NCBI RefSeq assembly: GCF_007827955.1
Contig: NZ_VITR01000005.1
Span: 248,001 to 312,000, forward strand
DNA from: Nitrospirillum pindoramense
Lineage (GTDB): Bacteria; Pseudomonadota; Alphaproteobacteria; Azospirillales; Azospirillaceae
Direction: 5' to 3'
Length of the DNA stretch: 64,000 nucleotides
Positions 53,060-62,243 of this stretch are shown piece after piece (positions within the stretch are counted from its first letter, which is position 1; each line of letters begins with the position of its first letter). Below the pieces are notes generated by a model. It ran no database searches. It was not told the DNA's origin and saw nothing but the letters and a program-made list of their open reading frames with translations. The translations under genes and the position numbers were made by a program.

Positions 53060-54455
53060 CGATGAACACCCCCCGCAGATAGTCGTTGAGGAAGCGCCCC
53101 TCCGGGTCGACCTGGCGGCGCATGTCCATGGCGTCGCGGAAGCGGGGATAGAGGGCGATGAAATCGGCGGTCTTCAACGTGTTCAGCTTGCCCCAATGTG
53201 GCCGGCCGCCATGGCGCCGCAGGATGGGTTCCACCACGTCGAACAGGAATTGGTAGTCGTCCTTGTAGTAGGCGTGGACGGCGATGGAGCCGGATGGACG
53301 GTCGTGGAAGGGCGACAGCCAGGCATCGTCGGGCGCGATCACCCGCGCCTCGATGGGGAAGAACACGTCGGGCCGTCGGGTCTCGATGGCCTCGATCACG
53401 TCCTTCAGGGCCTGCACCTGCGCCTCGCGCGGCAGGTGGAATTCCATCTCGTTGAAGCGGATGGGGCGTTCGTTGGACAGCAGCTGCCAGCTTTCGGCCA
53501 CCACGCGCTCCGGCTCCAGGCCGGACAGCACATGCTTGGCCACCCGGCGGCGGATGGCGGGGGACCAGCCCAGCCAATCCCGCAGCGCCTTCAGGCTCAT
53601 GACCGCGTCATTGTCCTGGGTAGGCGGCCGGGGGGTGGCGGGCGCATCCGTCTCGTCATGGGTGATGACGGCGGTCATGCCGGTGAAGGGCAGGTAATAG
53701 AACTCCACATTACGGTGCTGGCCCTGCAGGGTGGGCCATTCCGCCAGGGTCTGCTCCACCGGCTGCAGCCACACCCGCCGTTCCACCCGGCGAACGGGGC
53801 TGTTCTTCAGCGTCACGCGGGTTAGGATACCGAAGGCGCCCAGCCCCACCCGGGCCGCGGCGAACAGGTCGGCGTTCTGGCTGGGGCTGCAATCCAGCAC
53901 CTGGCCGTCGGCGGTGACCAGGCGGAAGGCCTGGACGTTGCCGTGCAGCGCCATCAGGTTCACGCCCGTGCCGTGGGTGGCGGTGGACAGGGCGCCGGCC
54001 AGCGACTGCTTGTTGATGTCGGGCAGGTTGGGCATCTCCTGCCCCACGGCGGCCAGGGCGGGCCCCAGGTCGGCCAGGCGGGTGCCGGCGCGGACATGAG
54101 CGGTCAGGGCGTCCGCGTCATGGCCATCCAGCCCGGCGATACGGTCCAGCGTCACCAGGGTGCCGGGCGTGGGCACCAACGGCATGAAGGAATGGCCGGA
54201 GCCAACGGCGCGGATGGGCCCGGGCGCCTTGCACACCAGGTCAGCCAGCTCACCCTCATCCGCCGGGGCGGCGCGGCTGACGGGATAGGCATGCTGGATG
54301 CCGGACCAGTTGCGCCACAACAGGTGGCCGCGGGCGTCGGCGCTGGGCGGGGCCGGCGGTTCCGGCTGCACGCCCACGCGGCTGGCCGCCACGCCGCCAC
54401 CGGCGGCCAGCGCCGTGCCGCCCATCAACAGAAACAGGGTACGCCGTGTCAGCAT
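53052..54455 (-). CDS. Tat-exported FAD oxidoreductase, aldonolactone oxidase (ALO) family
   Basis: 467 residues. The N terminus MLTRRTLFLLMGGTALAAGG looks like a Tat leader. The FAD_binding_4 domain has 'PIRAVGSGHSFMPLV', where His88 is the position that carries covalent FAD in the family. 'NLPDINKQSLAGALSTATHG' follows. The C-terminal ALO domain has 'EFHLPREAQVQALKDVIEAI', 'VFFPIEARVIAPDDAWLSPF' and 'GGRPHWGKLNTL'. Relatives oxidise sugar-acid lactones (gulono-, galactono-, arabinono-lactone) or alditols. The adjacent cytochrome c gene suggests electrons go to a cytochrome, as in galactonolactone dehydrogenase, rather than to oxygen. Confidence 0.87.
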   Translation of the reverse strand: MLTRRTLFLLMGGTALAAGGGVAASRVGVQPEPPAPPSADARGHLLWRNWSGIQHAYPVSRAAPADEGELADLVCKAPGPIRAVGSGHSFMPLVPTPGTLVTLDRIAGLDGHDADALTAHVRAGTRLADLGPALAAVGQEMPNLPDINKQSLAGALSTATHGTGVNLMALHGNVQAFRLVTADGQVLDCSPSQNADLFAAARVGLGAFGILTRVTLKNSPVRRVERRVWLQPVEQTLAEWPTLQGQHRNVEFYYLPFTGMTAVITHDETDAPATPRPPTQDNDAVMSLKALRDWLGWSPAIRRRVAKHVLSGLEPERVVAESWQLLSNERPIRFNEMEFHLPREAQVQALKDVIEAIETRRPDVFFPIEARVIAPDDAWLSPFHDRPSGSIAVHAYYKDDYQFLFDVVEPILRRHGGRPHWGKLNTLKTADFIALYPRFRDAMDMRRQVDPEGRFLNDYLRGVFIDA

Positions 54456-54482
54456 GGTTCGGTCCGGTTCCCCCTTGGGAAT

Positions 54483-54508
54483 AGGGCCCTTCTGGGAAGG
54501 CCCTTTTT
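54483..54508 (-). other. Hairpin in the gap between cytochrome and flavoprotein genes
   Basis: AGGGCC (54483-54488) pairs with GGCCCT (54499-54504), flanked by a run of T on the plus strand (A on the minus strand). It lies in the 61-base gap of a minus-strand gene pair, so it may tune read-through or RNA stability. As a terminator it would face the wrong way. Confidence 0.3.
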
Positions 54509-54516
54509 GAAAGGTG

Positions 54517-54921
54517 TCAGTTGGTCTTGGCGGCGGGCGTTTGCCCGGCCATGAAGCGGATCAGCGCCTGGTAATCGTCGGCGGTGCAGGAGAAGCACTG
54601 GCCGCCCGCCGGCATGCCGTTGAAGCCTTCCAGCGTGTGTTTCAGCAGGGTGTCCGGCCCCTTGGCCCAGCGCGGCGCCCAGGCCGTGGCGTAGGTCACC
54701 AGCGGGGCGCCGGAGTCCGGATTAGCGTGGCAGGCCTTGCAGCTGGCCTCATAAAGCCCGGCCAGGCGCTGGTCAGCCGGCCGCAATGCCGCCAGCGTCT
54801 CCGCCGAAGGCGGCGGCGCTGGCGCCTTGTCGCAGGCGGACAAGCCGCCGGCCATCACCGCCAACAGGATGGACGCGGACAAGCGCGCCCGTTTCGGAAA
54901 ATGCCCGATGCCCCAGCCCAT
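54517..54921 (-). CDS. Cytochrome c lipoprotein (c5-like)
   Basis: 134 residues. The lipoprotein signal ends in LSAC with the lipidated Cys30. Haem is attached by CKACH (61-65). Met103 in 'FNGMPAGGQCFSC' is the probable distal ligand, and the extra pair Cys109/Cys112 is typical of cytochrome c5. It should sit on the periplasmic side of a membrane and accept electrons. The ATG at 54921 is chosen for GGGGAG five bases upstream; an ATG at 54969 would add a non-signal leader. It heads the run of minus-strand genes for the flavoprotein, PLP protein and TonB receptor. Confidence 0.88.
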   Translation of the reverse strand: MGWGIGHFPKRARLSASILLAVMAGGLSACDKAPAPPPSAETLAALRPADQRLAGLYEASCKACHANPDSGAPLVTYATAWAPRWAKGPDTLLKHTLEGFNGMPAGGQCFSCTADDYQALIRFMAGQTPAAKTN

Positions 54922-55048
54922 GGAACTCCCCGTCGCCACCCCGTCTATCGCGGGCATGGCGTTAGTCATCGCTAACTTCTGTTAGTGATAACTAAACTTT
55001 GGGGTGAGGGCAAGGGGGTAATCGACATCGGCCCTTTCTGGCCGGCCG

Positions 55049-55645
55049 TTAGCCCCCGACGGCCCCAAGGGCCAGCCAGATGTCCGCCGTCATTTCGGCG
55101 TCGGCGCGGGATTTGTGCGGGTAATCGCCGGTGATGGTGACGCCGCCGTCCTGGCGGCGACGGCGCTTGTGCCGCGTCCAGACGGCACAGCCCAGCCGTT
55201 CGGCCACCAGGGGAAGCCGCGACCGTTCGCCCGGCCAACGGCGGCGGGCCAGGGTTTCGGTGCATATCACCGGATTGGACAAGGGCGGCAAGCCGGCCAC
55301 GGCAAGTTCCTGGTTCAACAAGGCGACATCGCCCGAGGCGCCATGGAACACCAAGGGATCGTGACCGATGAAGGCCAGGATGTCGGCCGCCACATCGGCG
55401 AAGTCAGGACAATCGGTCAGATCCTCCGCCCGGACGCCGTGCACGCCGATGGCGATGGGATTCAACGGGCATCGGGGATTTATCCGCCAACTGCACGCCT
55501 CGCGCACATGCCCGCCCCCGCCGCTCGGCGTAACCGCCACCGCCGAAACCTCGATGATGCTGCGTCCGTCCACCGGGCGAAAGCCGGTCATCTCGATGTC
55601 CATGGCCACCCAACGGCCCGTGCCGACGCTTCCCGCCTTACCCAA
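55049..55645 (-). CDS. DnaQ-like 3'-5' exonuclease (DEDDh)
   Basis: About 198 residues. The exonuclease motifs are Asp16-x-Glu18 in 'WVAMDIEMTGFRPVDG' (ExoI), 'FHGASGDVALLNQEL' (ExoII), and 'HKSRADAEMTADIWLAL' with the His-x4-Asp of ExoIII. It is close in form to the epsilon subunit of DNA polymerase III and to RNase T, but is a separate stand-alone enzyme. The start is uncertain: a TTG at 55645 keeps the first beta strand, whereas the ATG at 55603 would cut it off. No clear ribosome site. Confidence 0.8.
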   Translation of the reverse strand: MGKAGSVGTGRWVAMDIEMTGFRPVDGRSIIEVSAVAVTPSGGGGHVREACSWRINPRCPLNPIAIGVHGVRAEDLTDCPDFADVAADILAFIGHDPLVFHGASGDVALLNQELAVAGLPPLSNPVICTETLARRRWPGERSRLPLVAERLGCAVWTRHKRRRRQDGGVTITGDYPHKSRADAEMTADIWLALGAVGG

Positions 55646-55716
55646 GACTTGCCCAACCCCGTGTGTGATTACCCTTCACCGACGCCGCACGCCGGGCGTC
55701 TATATCAGCCCCAGCC

Positions 55717-56352
55717 TCATGCGCCGTGACGCAGGCCGCCCATCCACATGTCGGTCAGGGCGCGGCAAACACTTTCCGGCGACATGGTGGGGTCGTCCAG
55801 CGCCATTTCAACGGCGGCGTAGCCCGCGTCCACGGCGATGCGGGTGCGCAGGCGCAGTTCGGCCGGGTCCATATCCGGCAACAGCGGGCCCATGGCGCGA
55901 CAGATGCGGTCGGTGACCATCTCATGCGAAGCCAGGCGGATGGCGGTCAGCGAGGGCACGGCGCGCAGCGCCCGCATGATCCACACCGCCCCCGGCACGG
56001 CGGACGTCGCCTGAATGGTGGAGAGCAGGAACTGATAGTGGTTCTGCATCAGCTCTTCAAAGCCGGCGGGCGCGCTGCGCTCCAGCCAGTCGTAGAGGAT
56101 GTCGTTCTGCGACTCCATGAGCGCGCCGCCCAGGGCGGCCAGCAGATCGTACTTGTCTTTGAAATGGCGGTAGAAGACCGGGGGCGTCACGCCGGCGCGG
56201 CTGGCCACCTGGTTGGTGGAGATGCGCTCGATCCCCACCTCACCCAGCAATTCGGCCCCGGCCTGCATCAGACGCTGGCGCGTCGCGGCGGCGCGGCCGG
56301 TCAGGGCGGGACCCGGGGGGGATGCGGCGGAGGCGGGTTCTGGGGCGGTCAC
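55717..56352 (-). CDS. TetR-family regulator
   Basis: 211 residues, probably from the GTG at 56352. The DNA-binding domain is at about 20-65: 'ATRQRLMQAGAELLGEVGIE', 'STNQVASRAGVTPPVFYRHF' and 'KDKYDLLAALG'. The C-terminal ligand domain is helical and not recognised. It is divergent from a small membrane-protein gene across 240 bases and may control it or itself; no operator palindrome was found. Confidence 0.9.
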   Translation of the reverse strand: MTAPEPASAASPPGPALTGRAAATRQRLMQAGAELLGEVGIERISTNQVASRAGVTPPVFYRHFKDKYDLLAALGGALMESQNDILYDWLERSAPAGFEELMQNHYQFLLSTIQATSAVPGAVWIMRALRAVPSLTAIRLASHEMVTDRICRAMGPLLPDMDPAELRLRTRIAVDAGYAAVEMALDDPTMSPESVCRALTDMWMGGLRHGA

Positions 56353-56555
56353 GGGTCGGGCGGCTGAGGCTGTTGGGCGCGGCGGTCGGCGGCGGGAAAA
56401 CGGCGCGGCGCCTACTGCGCCCGCCTATGGCGCCCCATGACTACCGCGTCCGGCGGCGGAACGCCATGGGCCATCGACCCGGCCGGCCCCCATATGTCCG
56501 CGGCCATACGCCCGTATAGCGCCAGACCACTGGATTCGGTGGCGCGCGGTGCTAC

Positions 56556-56573
56556 TCTTTCCTTCGGGGAAGA
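56556..56573 (+). other. UUCG-capped hairpin in the leader of the small membrane-protein gene
   Basis: A 7-bp stem (TCTTTCC with GGGAAGA, one G-T pair) capped by TTCG, ending 19 bases before the ATG at 56593. cUUCGg loops are very stable in RNA, so it may mark the 5' leader and affect stability or translation. Confidence 0.4.
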
Positions 56574-56592
56574 CAAGATTGCTGGACCCACA

Positions 56593-56901
56593 ATGACCGG
56601 CACCACAGACAGTTCATTCGGCAAGGGTTTGACGGGCGAAGGTCCGATCGGCCCAGCCCGGGAAAACGCGGACGGCGACGCCCACGACCCGACGGTCGCC
56701 TGCCTGTCCATCGTCAGTTGGTCCATGGCCTTCGCGGCCCTGGGCGCCATCATTCTGCTGGCGGTCGTCCTGCTGCTGTTGGGCGTGTCGCAGTACACGT
56801 TCCTGATGGTGTGGTTCATCGGCGCGCCCTTCGCCGCCGCGGCCGCCGCGCTGATCGCCCTGTTCGTCCAGTTGAACCAGAAGGCCTCGCGCCAGGACTG
56901 A
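56593..56901 (+). CDS. Small membrane protein with two helices, unknown function
   Basis: 102 residues from the ATG at 56593. A polar N terminus of about 40 residues is followed by two hydrophobic helices ('FAALGAIILLAVVLLLLGVS' and 'FLMVWFIGAPFAAAAAALIA') and a short basic tail. An in-frame ATG at 56437 would give 154 residues, but the extra part is Pro/Gly-rich and non-conserved-looking. It lies between two TetR genes on the opposite strand. I do not recognise a family. Confidence 0.55.
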   Translation: MTGTTDSSFGKGLTGEGPIGPARENADGDAHDPTVACLSIVSWSMAFAALGAIILLAVVLLLLGVSQYTFLMVWFIGAPFAAAAAALIALFVQLNQKASRQD

Positions 56902-56919
56902 GCCTTCACGAGGGGGGTG

Positions 56920-57642
56920 TCAGCGGGGGCACAGGCCCCGCAGGAATAGCCGCACGACCTGCTGGACATATTCGTGGCGGTCCGCGGCGTCGCCCAGGCG
57001 GGCCGGATTGATCTGCCCTTCGAACGAATATCCCGCCGTAACCATGCCGAAGAAGATGTGCGCGGCGGTCATGGGATCGTCCACCACGATCACCCCCTGA
57101 TCCGCCGCCCGGCGCAGATAGCCCGCGACCTTGCCGCGGGCCTGGTCGGGCCCGCTGCGGAAGAAACCTTCCAACTGATCGGGGAACAGCCGGCCCTCCG
57201 CTACCAGGATGCGGTTCATGGCCATGACATCGGGCTGCACCAGCGCCTCCAGCAACGAGGTGCCGAATTGCAGCAGCACCTCCTCCGGCGGGCCGCAGCT
57301 TTCGGCGATGTCGTTCATCAATTGGCTGATGTGGGCCGTGACGACATCAAGCACCGCCAGGAACAAGCCCTCCTTGTCGCCGAACAGGTCGTAGAGCGTG
57401 GCGCGGGAACCGCCGGACAGGGCGACGATGTCGCCCAGGGTCGTGCGCTCGAACCCCTTTTCCATGAAGACCTTCAGCGCGGCATCCATCATGGCGGCCC
57501 GCCGCGCCTCCGCCCGGCGTCCCAGCTTGGGCGCATCCGATGGGGGTGATGGCGGCTGCGACGGGGATGCCGCGGCCGGGAGGGAGGCTGTCTCAGAAGG
57601 ATAGCTGGAAGCAGGCGCGGCGTGGCGTGAGGGGCTGGTCAT
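56920..57642 (-). CDS. TetR/AcrR repressor of the adjacent efflux operon
   Basis: 240 residues. A Pro/Ser/Ala-rich leader of about 40 residues precedes the HTH at about 45-90 ('MMDAALKVFMEKGFERTTLG', 'IVALSGGSRATLYDLFGDKE'). The C-terminal part resembles the TetR_C_7 (AcrR-like) ligand domain ('GKVAGYLRRAADQGVIVVDD', 'AAHIFFGMVTAGYSFEG'). It is divergent from the adaptor-permease-channel genes, with a perfect 19-base palindrome between them, so it most likely represses the pump and itself until a drug-like ligand binds. Confidence 0.92.
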   Translation of the reverse strand: MTSPSRHAAPASSYPSETASLPAAASPSQPPSPPSDAPKLGRRAEARRAAMMDAALKVFMEKGFERTTLGDIVALSGGSRATLYDLFGDKEGLFLAVLDVVTAHISQLMNDIAESCGPPEEVLLQFGTSLLEALVQPDVMAMNRILVAEGRLFPDQLEGFFRSGPDQARGKVAGYLRRAADQGVIVVDDPMTAAHIFFGMVTAGYSFEGQINPARLGDAADRHEYVQQVVRLFLRGLCPR

Positions 57643-57691
57643 CGTAATTTCATAGCTTAATCAATGGCCCGGTGACGCACATCACAGGACT

Positions 57692-57728
57692 GTACTGTAT
57701 AATACAGTACGAAACCACCATTCGGCAA
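57692..57728. promoter_or_regulatory. TetR-type operator over divergent -10 boxes
   Basis: A perfect 19-base palindrome at 57692-57710: GTACTGTAT, centre A at 57701, ATACAGTAC. Inside it the plus strand reads TATAAT (57698-57703), and the minus strand reads TATTAT with TTGCCG 18 bases away (57728-57723). A repressor bound here would block both the pump operon and its own gene. Confidence 0.82.
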
Positions 57729-57870
57729 GGTCAGGGCTTCCGTACGATGCACCCTTGCCTATCTTTTTCCCCGTTCACTTACCACTTCCGGTTTGTTCCT
57801 GACTGAGGTGCGTTTTCGCCGACATCCAGACAGGCAGGGTTGGGGGCGGGCTTTCGTCGAAGAGGCATTG

Positions 57871-59052
57871 ATGACACTCAACATTCCTAAGGTGGCCATG
57901 GTGGCGACGCTGTCGGTCGCGGCGATCACGCTGGCCGGATGCGGCGAGAAGAAGCAAGCGCCGCCGCCCCAGGGCCCTGTCTCCGTGGGTGTCGTCACCG
58001 TGACGCCGCAGCCCGTGACCCTGTCGACGGAACTGACCGGCCGCACCTCCGCCTTCCGCGTCGCCGAGGTGCGCCCGCAGGTCAGCGGCGTCATTCTCAA
58101 GCGACTGTTCACCGAGGGCGGTGACGTGAAGGCCGGCCAGCAGCTGTACCAGATCGACCCCGCCCCCTATGAGGCGGCGCTGGCCAGCGCCAAGGCCAGC
58201 CTGGCCCAGGCGGAGGCCACGGTGAAGTCGGTCAAGGCCAAGGCGGAACGCTATGCCGACCTGGTGACCGTGAATGCCGTGTCCAAGCAGGATTACGATG
58301 ACATCACGGCCAGCCTGGCGACCGACCTGGCGGCGGTGGACGCCGCCCGCGCCCAGGTCAAGACCGCCCAGATCAACCTGGACTACACCCGCGTTTACTC
58401 CCCCATCAGCGGTCGCATCGGCCGCTCTTCCGTGACGGAGGGCGCCCTGGTCACCAGCGACCAGACCACGGCCATGGCCACGGTGCAGCAGCTGGACCCG
58501 ATGTATGTCGACGTCACCCAGTCCAGCGTCGACCTGTTGCGGCTGCGCCAGGAGATCGCCGCCGGCCATGTGAAGGGCGCCACGGCGGGTGATGCCCCCA
58601 TCAGCCTGCTGATCGACGGCCTGGGCGACCAACCTTATGGCGAGCCTGGCCGCCTGCAATTCGCGGACGTGACCGTGGACCAGACCACGGGCATGGTCAC
58701 GCTGCGCGCCACCGTGCCCAACCCCAAGGCGGAGTTGCTGCCAGGGCTGTTCGTGCGGGCGCGGGTCGAGGAAGGCGTGCGCGACCAGGCCATGCTGGTG
58801 CCGCAACAGGCCGTGGTGCGCGGCGCCGACGGCGGCACCACCGTCTGGGTGGTGGGCCAGGACAACAAGGCGACCGTCCGCCCCGTCACCACCACCCAGG
58901 CGCAGGGCAACAAGTGGGTGGTGACCGGCGGCCTGAACGCCGGCGACCGCGTGGTGGTGGAAGGCGTCCAGCGCCTGCGTCCCGGCGCGGACGTGAAGGC
59001 GGATGAGGTGAAGCCCCAGGCGGCCGCCCCCGCCACCCCGCAGCCGCTGTAA
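57871..59052 (+). CDS. RND efflux periplasmic adaptor lipoprotein (AcrA/MexA-like)
   Basis: 393 residues. The lipobox ITLAGC places the lipidated Cys24 (signal 1-23), so it is anchored to the inner membrane by lipid. Lipoyl halves ('[20 protein letters not shown]', '[20 protein letters not shown]'), coiled-coil hairpin and barrel domains are all in AcrA order. AGAGG lies six bases before the ATG. The permease gene follows after 14 bases and the channel gene overlaps that one, so this is a complete three-part pump operon. Confidence 0.95.
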   Translation: MTLNIPKVAMVATLSVAAITLAGCGEKKQAPPPQGPVSVGVVTVTPQPVTLSTELTGRTSAFRVAEVRPQVSGVILKRLFTEGGDVKAGQQLYQIDPAPYEAALASAKASLAQAEATVKSVKAKAERYADLVTVNAVSKQDYDDITASLATDLAAVDAARAQVKTAQINLDYTRVYSPISGRIGRSSVTEGALVTSDQTTAMATVQQLDPMYVDVTQSSVDLLRLRQEIAAGHVKGATAGDAPISLLIDGLGDQPYGEPGRLQFADVTVDQTTGMVTLRATVPNPKAELLPGLFVRARVEEGVRDQAMLVPQQAVVRGADGGTTVWVVGQDNKATVRPVTTTQAQGNKWVVTGGLNAGDRVVVEGVQRLRPGADVKADEVKPQAAAPATPQPL

Positions 59053-59066
59053 GGCAGGGCCACCCC

Positions 59067-62000
59067 ATGTCAAAATTCTTCATCGACAGGCCCGTTTTCG
59101 CCTGGGTCATCGCCATCGTCATCATGATGGCGGGCGCGCTGGCCATCAACAGCCTGCCCATCGAGCAGTTCCCCCGCATCGCGCCGCCCTCCGTGGCCAT
59201 CACCGCCAGCTATCCCGGCGCTTCGGCCAAGACGCTGGAGGACACGGTCACCCAGGTGATCGAGCAGAAGATGAACGGCATCGATCATCTTCGCTACATG
59301 AGCTCGACCAGCGACAGCTCGGGCAACGTCACCATCACCCTGACCTTCAACGCCGAGGCCGACCCCGACATCGCCCAGGTGCAGGTGCAGAACAAGCTGC
59401 AGCTGGCGACGCCGCTGCTGCCCACCGAAGTGCAGCAGCAGGGCGTGCAGGTCAGCAAGTCCGCCAAGAACTTCTTGATGGTGCTGGCCTTCTACTCCCC
59501 CACCGGGCAGTTGAACGACACCGATGTCGGCGACTTCGTCGCGTCCAACCTGCAGGATCCCATCAGCCGCCTGGACGGCGTTGGCGACATCACCCTGTTC
59601 GGGCCCCAGCACGCCATGCGCGTCTGGCTGGACCCGAACAAGCTGGCGGCCGTTCAGATGACGGCAGCCGACGTGACCAACGCCATCAGCGTGCAGAACA
59701 AGGCCGTGTCCGCCGGCCAGGTCGGCGGTCTGCCCTCCGTCCAGGGGCAGCAGCTGAACGCCACCATCATCGCCCAGACCCGGCTGGAAACGCCGGAGCA
59801 GTTCGCCGACATCATCCTGCGCGTGAACCAGGACGGGTCCAAGGTCCTGCTGAAGGACGTGGCGCGGGTGGAACTGGGCAGCAACAGCTATGAGACCCAG
59901 GCGCGCTATAACGGTCATCCCGGTGCCGGCCTGGCCATCAAGCTGACCACCGGCGCCAACGCGCTGCAGGTCGAAAAGGCCATCAAGGCCAAGATCGACG
60001 AAATGCGCCCCCTGTTCCCCGAGGGGCTGGAGGTCGCCTATCCCTACGACACGACGCCGTTCGTGCGCCTGTCCATCCATGACGTGGTCGAGACGCTGCT
60101 GGAAGCCATCGTCCTGGTCTTCATCGTCATGTTCGTGTTCCTGCAGAGCTGGCGGGCCACGCTGATCCCCACCATCGCCGTGCCGGTGGTGCTGCTGGGC
60201 ACCTTCGGCGTGCTGTCGGCCTTCGGCTTCACCATCAACACGCTGACCATGTTCGCCATGGTGCTGGCCATCGGCCTGCTGGTCGACGACGCCATCGTGG
60301 TGGTGGAGAACGTGGAGCGCGTGATGGCGGAGGAGGGATTGTCCCCCCGTGAGGCCACGCGCAAATCCATGGGCCAGATCACCGGCGCCCTGATCGGCAT
60401 CGCCCTGGTGCTGTCGGCCGTGTTCGTGCCCATGGCCTTCTTCTCCGGGTCCACCGGCGCCATCTACCGCCAATTCTCGCTGACCATCGTGTCGGCCATG
60501 GGCCTGTCGGTGCTGGTGGCCCTGGTCCTGACCCCGGCCCTCTGCGCAACCCTGCTGAAGCCCGCCGCCCACCATGGCAGCGGTGCCGTGGAAACCGGCC
60601 CCTTCGGCTGGTTCAACCGCGGCTTCAACCGCCTGTCCAACGGCTATGGCAACGCCGTCGGCCATGTCAGCCGCCGCACGCTGCGCTATCTGCTGGTCTA
60701 TGGCGTCATCGTCGCGGGCATGGTCTTCCTGTTCATGCGCATCCCCAGCGGCTTCCTGCCCGATGAGGACCAGGGCTTCCTGTTCGTGCAGGCCGCCACG
60801 CCGCCCGGCGCCACCGCCGAGCGCACGCTGGAAGCGGCCAAGGCCATGGAAAAGCACTTCCTGGTCGATGAGAAGGACAATGTGGCCGGCCTGTTCACGG
60901 TGGTGGGCTTCAACTTCGCCGGCCGTGGCCAGAACTCCGCCTTCGCCTTCGTCAACCTGCGCGACTGGTCACAACGCTCCCGGGCCGACCAGAAGGCCGG
61001 CGCCATCGCCCAGCGGGCGATGATGAAGCTGATGGCCTATCGCGACGCCTCCATCTACACCATCCTGCCGCCGGCGGTGATCGAGCTGGGCAACGCCTCC
61101 GGCTTCGACTTCGAACTGGTGGACCGGGCCGGCCTGGGCCATGAAAAGCTGATGGCCGCGCGCAACCAGCTGCTGGGCATGGCGGCGCAAAGCCCCGTGC
61201 TGATGCAGGTTCACCCCAACGGCCTGGAGGATGTTCCAGAGCTGCGGGTGAAGGTCGACCAGACCAAGGCCACGGCCCTGGGGCTGTCGCTGTCCGACAT
61301 CAACGGCATCCTGTCCACCGCCTGGGGTTCGTCCTACGTCAACGACTTCATCGACAAGGGCCGCGTGAAGAAGGTCTTCGCCCAGGCGGACGCCCCCTTC
61401 CGCATGCTGCCCAGCGACATCAGCCGCTGGTACGTGCGGGGGTCCAGCAACCAGATGGTCCCGTTCTCCTCCTTCACCACGGCCCATTGGCAGTACGGCT
61501 CACCCCAGTTGGAGCGCTACAACGGCGTGTCGTCGCGCGACATCCAGGGCGTGCCGGCCCCCGGCCACAGCACGGGCGAGGCGATGGCGGAGATGGAAAG
61601 GCTGGCCGCCAAGCTGCCCCCGGGGATCGGGCACGAGTGGACCGGCCTGTCCTACGAGGAACGGTTGTCGGGCTCGCAGGCCCCCGCCCTCTACGCCATC
61701 TCGCTGGCCATCGTCTTCCTCTGCCTGGCGGCCCTGTATGAAAGCTGGTCCATCCCGGTGTCGGTCATGCTGGTGGTGCCGCTGGGCGTCATCGGCGCGG
61801 TGGCCGCGGCCTGGCTGCGCGGCCTGGACAACGACGTCTACTTCCAGGTCGGCCTGCTGACGACCATCGGCCTGTCCGCTAAGAACGCCATCCTGATCGT
61901 GGAGTTCGCCAAGGAACAGTATGAGGCCGGGCACGACCTGATCACCTCCGTGGTCACCGCCGCCAGGCAGCGTCTGCGTCCCATCCTGATGACGTCCTTC

Positions 62001-62243
62001 GCCTTCATCCTGGGCGTGTTGCCGCTGGCCGTGGCCAACGGCGCCGGCTCCGGCGGGCAGAACGCCATCGGCGTGGGCGTGATGGGCGGCATGGTCTCGG
62101 CCACCTTCCTCGCCATCTTCTTCGTTCCCGTCTTCTTCGTCTCGGTCCTCCGGCGCTTCGGCAAGCGGCCCTCCCCCGGCACCCCCGCCTCGGGCACGCC
62201 CGCCCCCACCGCCCCGGGCCATGACACCGCAGGACATCCGTGA
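59067..62243 (+). CDS. RND multidrug efflux permease (AcrB/MexB-like)
   Basis: 1058 residues, the size of AcrB. The start [20 protein letters not shown] is that of the AcrB group. The proton-relay residues are Asp407-Asp408 ('[16 protein letters not shown]') and Lys939 ('[17 protein letters not shown]'), at almost the AcrB numbers. Helix and porter landmarks such as '[10 protein letters not shown]', '[18 protein letters not shown]' and '[20 protein letters not shown]' are present. Broad drug export is expected. Its stop overlaps the channel start by one base. Confidence 0.96.
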   Translation: MSKFFIDRPVFAWVIAIVIMMAGALAINSLPIEQFPRIAPPSVAITASYPGASAKTLEDTVTQVIEQKMNGIDHLRYMSSTSDSSGNVTITLTFNAEADPDIAQVQVQNKLQLATPLLPTEVQQQGVQVSKSAKNFLMVLAFYSPTGQLNDTDVGDFVASNLQDPISRLDGVGDITLFGPQHAMRVWLDPNKLAAVQMTAADVTNAISVQNKAVSAGQVGGLPSVQGQQLNATIIAQTRLETPEQFADIILRVNQDGSKVLLKDVARVELGSNSYETQARYNGHPGAGLAIKLTTGANALQVEKAIKAKIDEMRPLFPEGLEVAYPYDTTPFVRLSIHDVVETLLEAIVLVFIVMFVFLQSWRATLIPTIAVPVVLLGTFGVLSAFGFTINTLTMFAMVLAIGLLVDDAIVVVENVERVMAEEGLSPREATRKSMGQITGALIGIALVLSAVFVPMAFFSGSTGAIYRQFSLTIVSAMGLSVLVALVLTPALCATLLKPAAHHGSGAVETGPFGWFNRGFNRLSNGYGNAVGHVSRRTLRYLLVYGVIVAGMVFLFMRIPSGFLPDEDQGFLFVQAATPPGATAERTLEAAKAMEKHFLVDEKDNVAGLFTVVGFNFAGRGQNSAFAFVNLRDWSQRSRADQKAGAIAQRAMMKLMAYRDASIYTILPPAVIELGNASGFDFELVDRAGLGHEKLMAARNQLLGMAAQSPVLMQVHPNGLEDVPELRVKVDQTKATALGLSLSDINGILSTAWGSSYVNDFIDKGRVKKVFAQADAPFRMLPSDISRWYVRGSSNQMVPFSSFTTAHWQYGSPQLERYNGVSSRDIQGVPAPGHSTGEAMAEMERLAAKLPPGIGHEWTGLSYEERLSGSQAPALYAISLAIVFLCLAALYESWSIPVSVMLVVPLGVIGAVAAAWLRGLDNDVYFQVGLLTTIGLSAKNAILIVEFAKEQYEAGHDLITSVVTAARQRLRPILMTSFAFILGVLPLAVANGAGSGGQNAIGVGVMGGMVSATFLAIFFVPVFFVSVLRRFGKRPSPGTPASGTPAPTAPGHDTAGHP

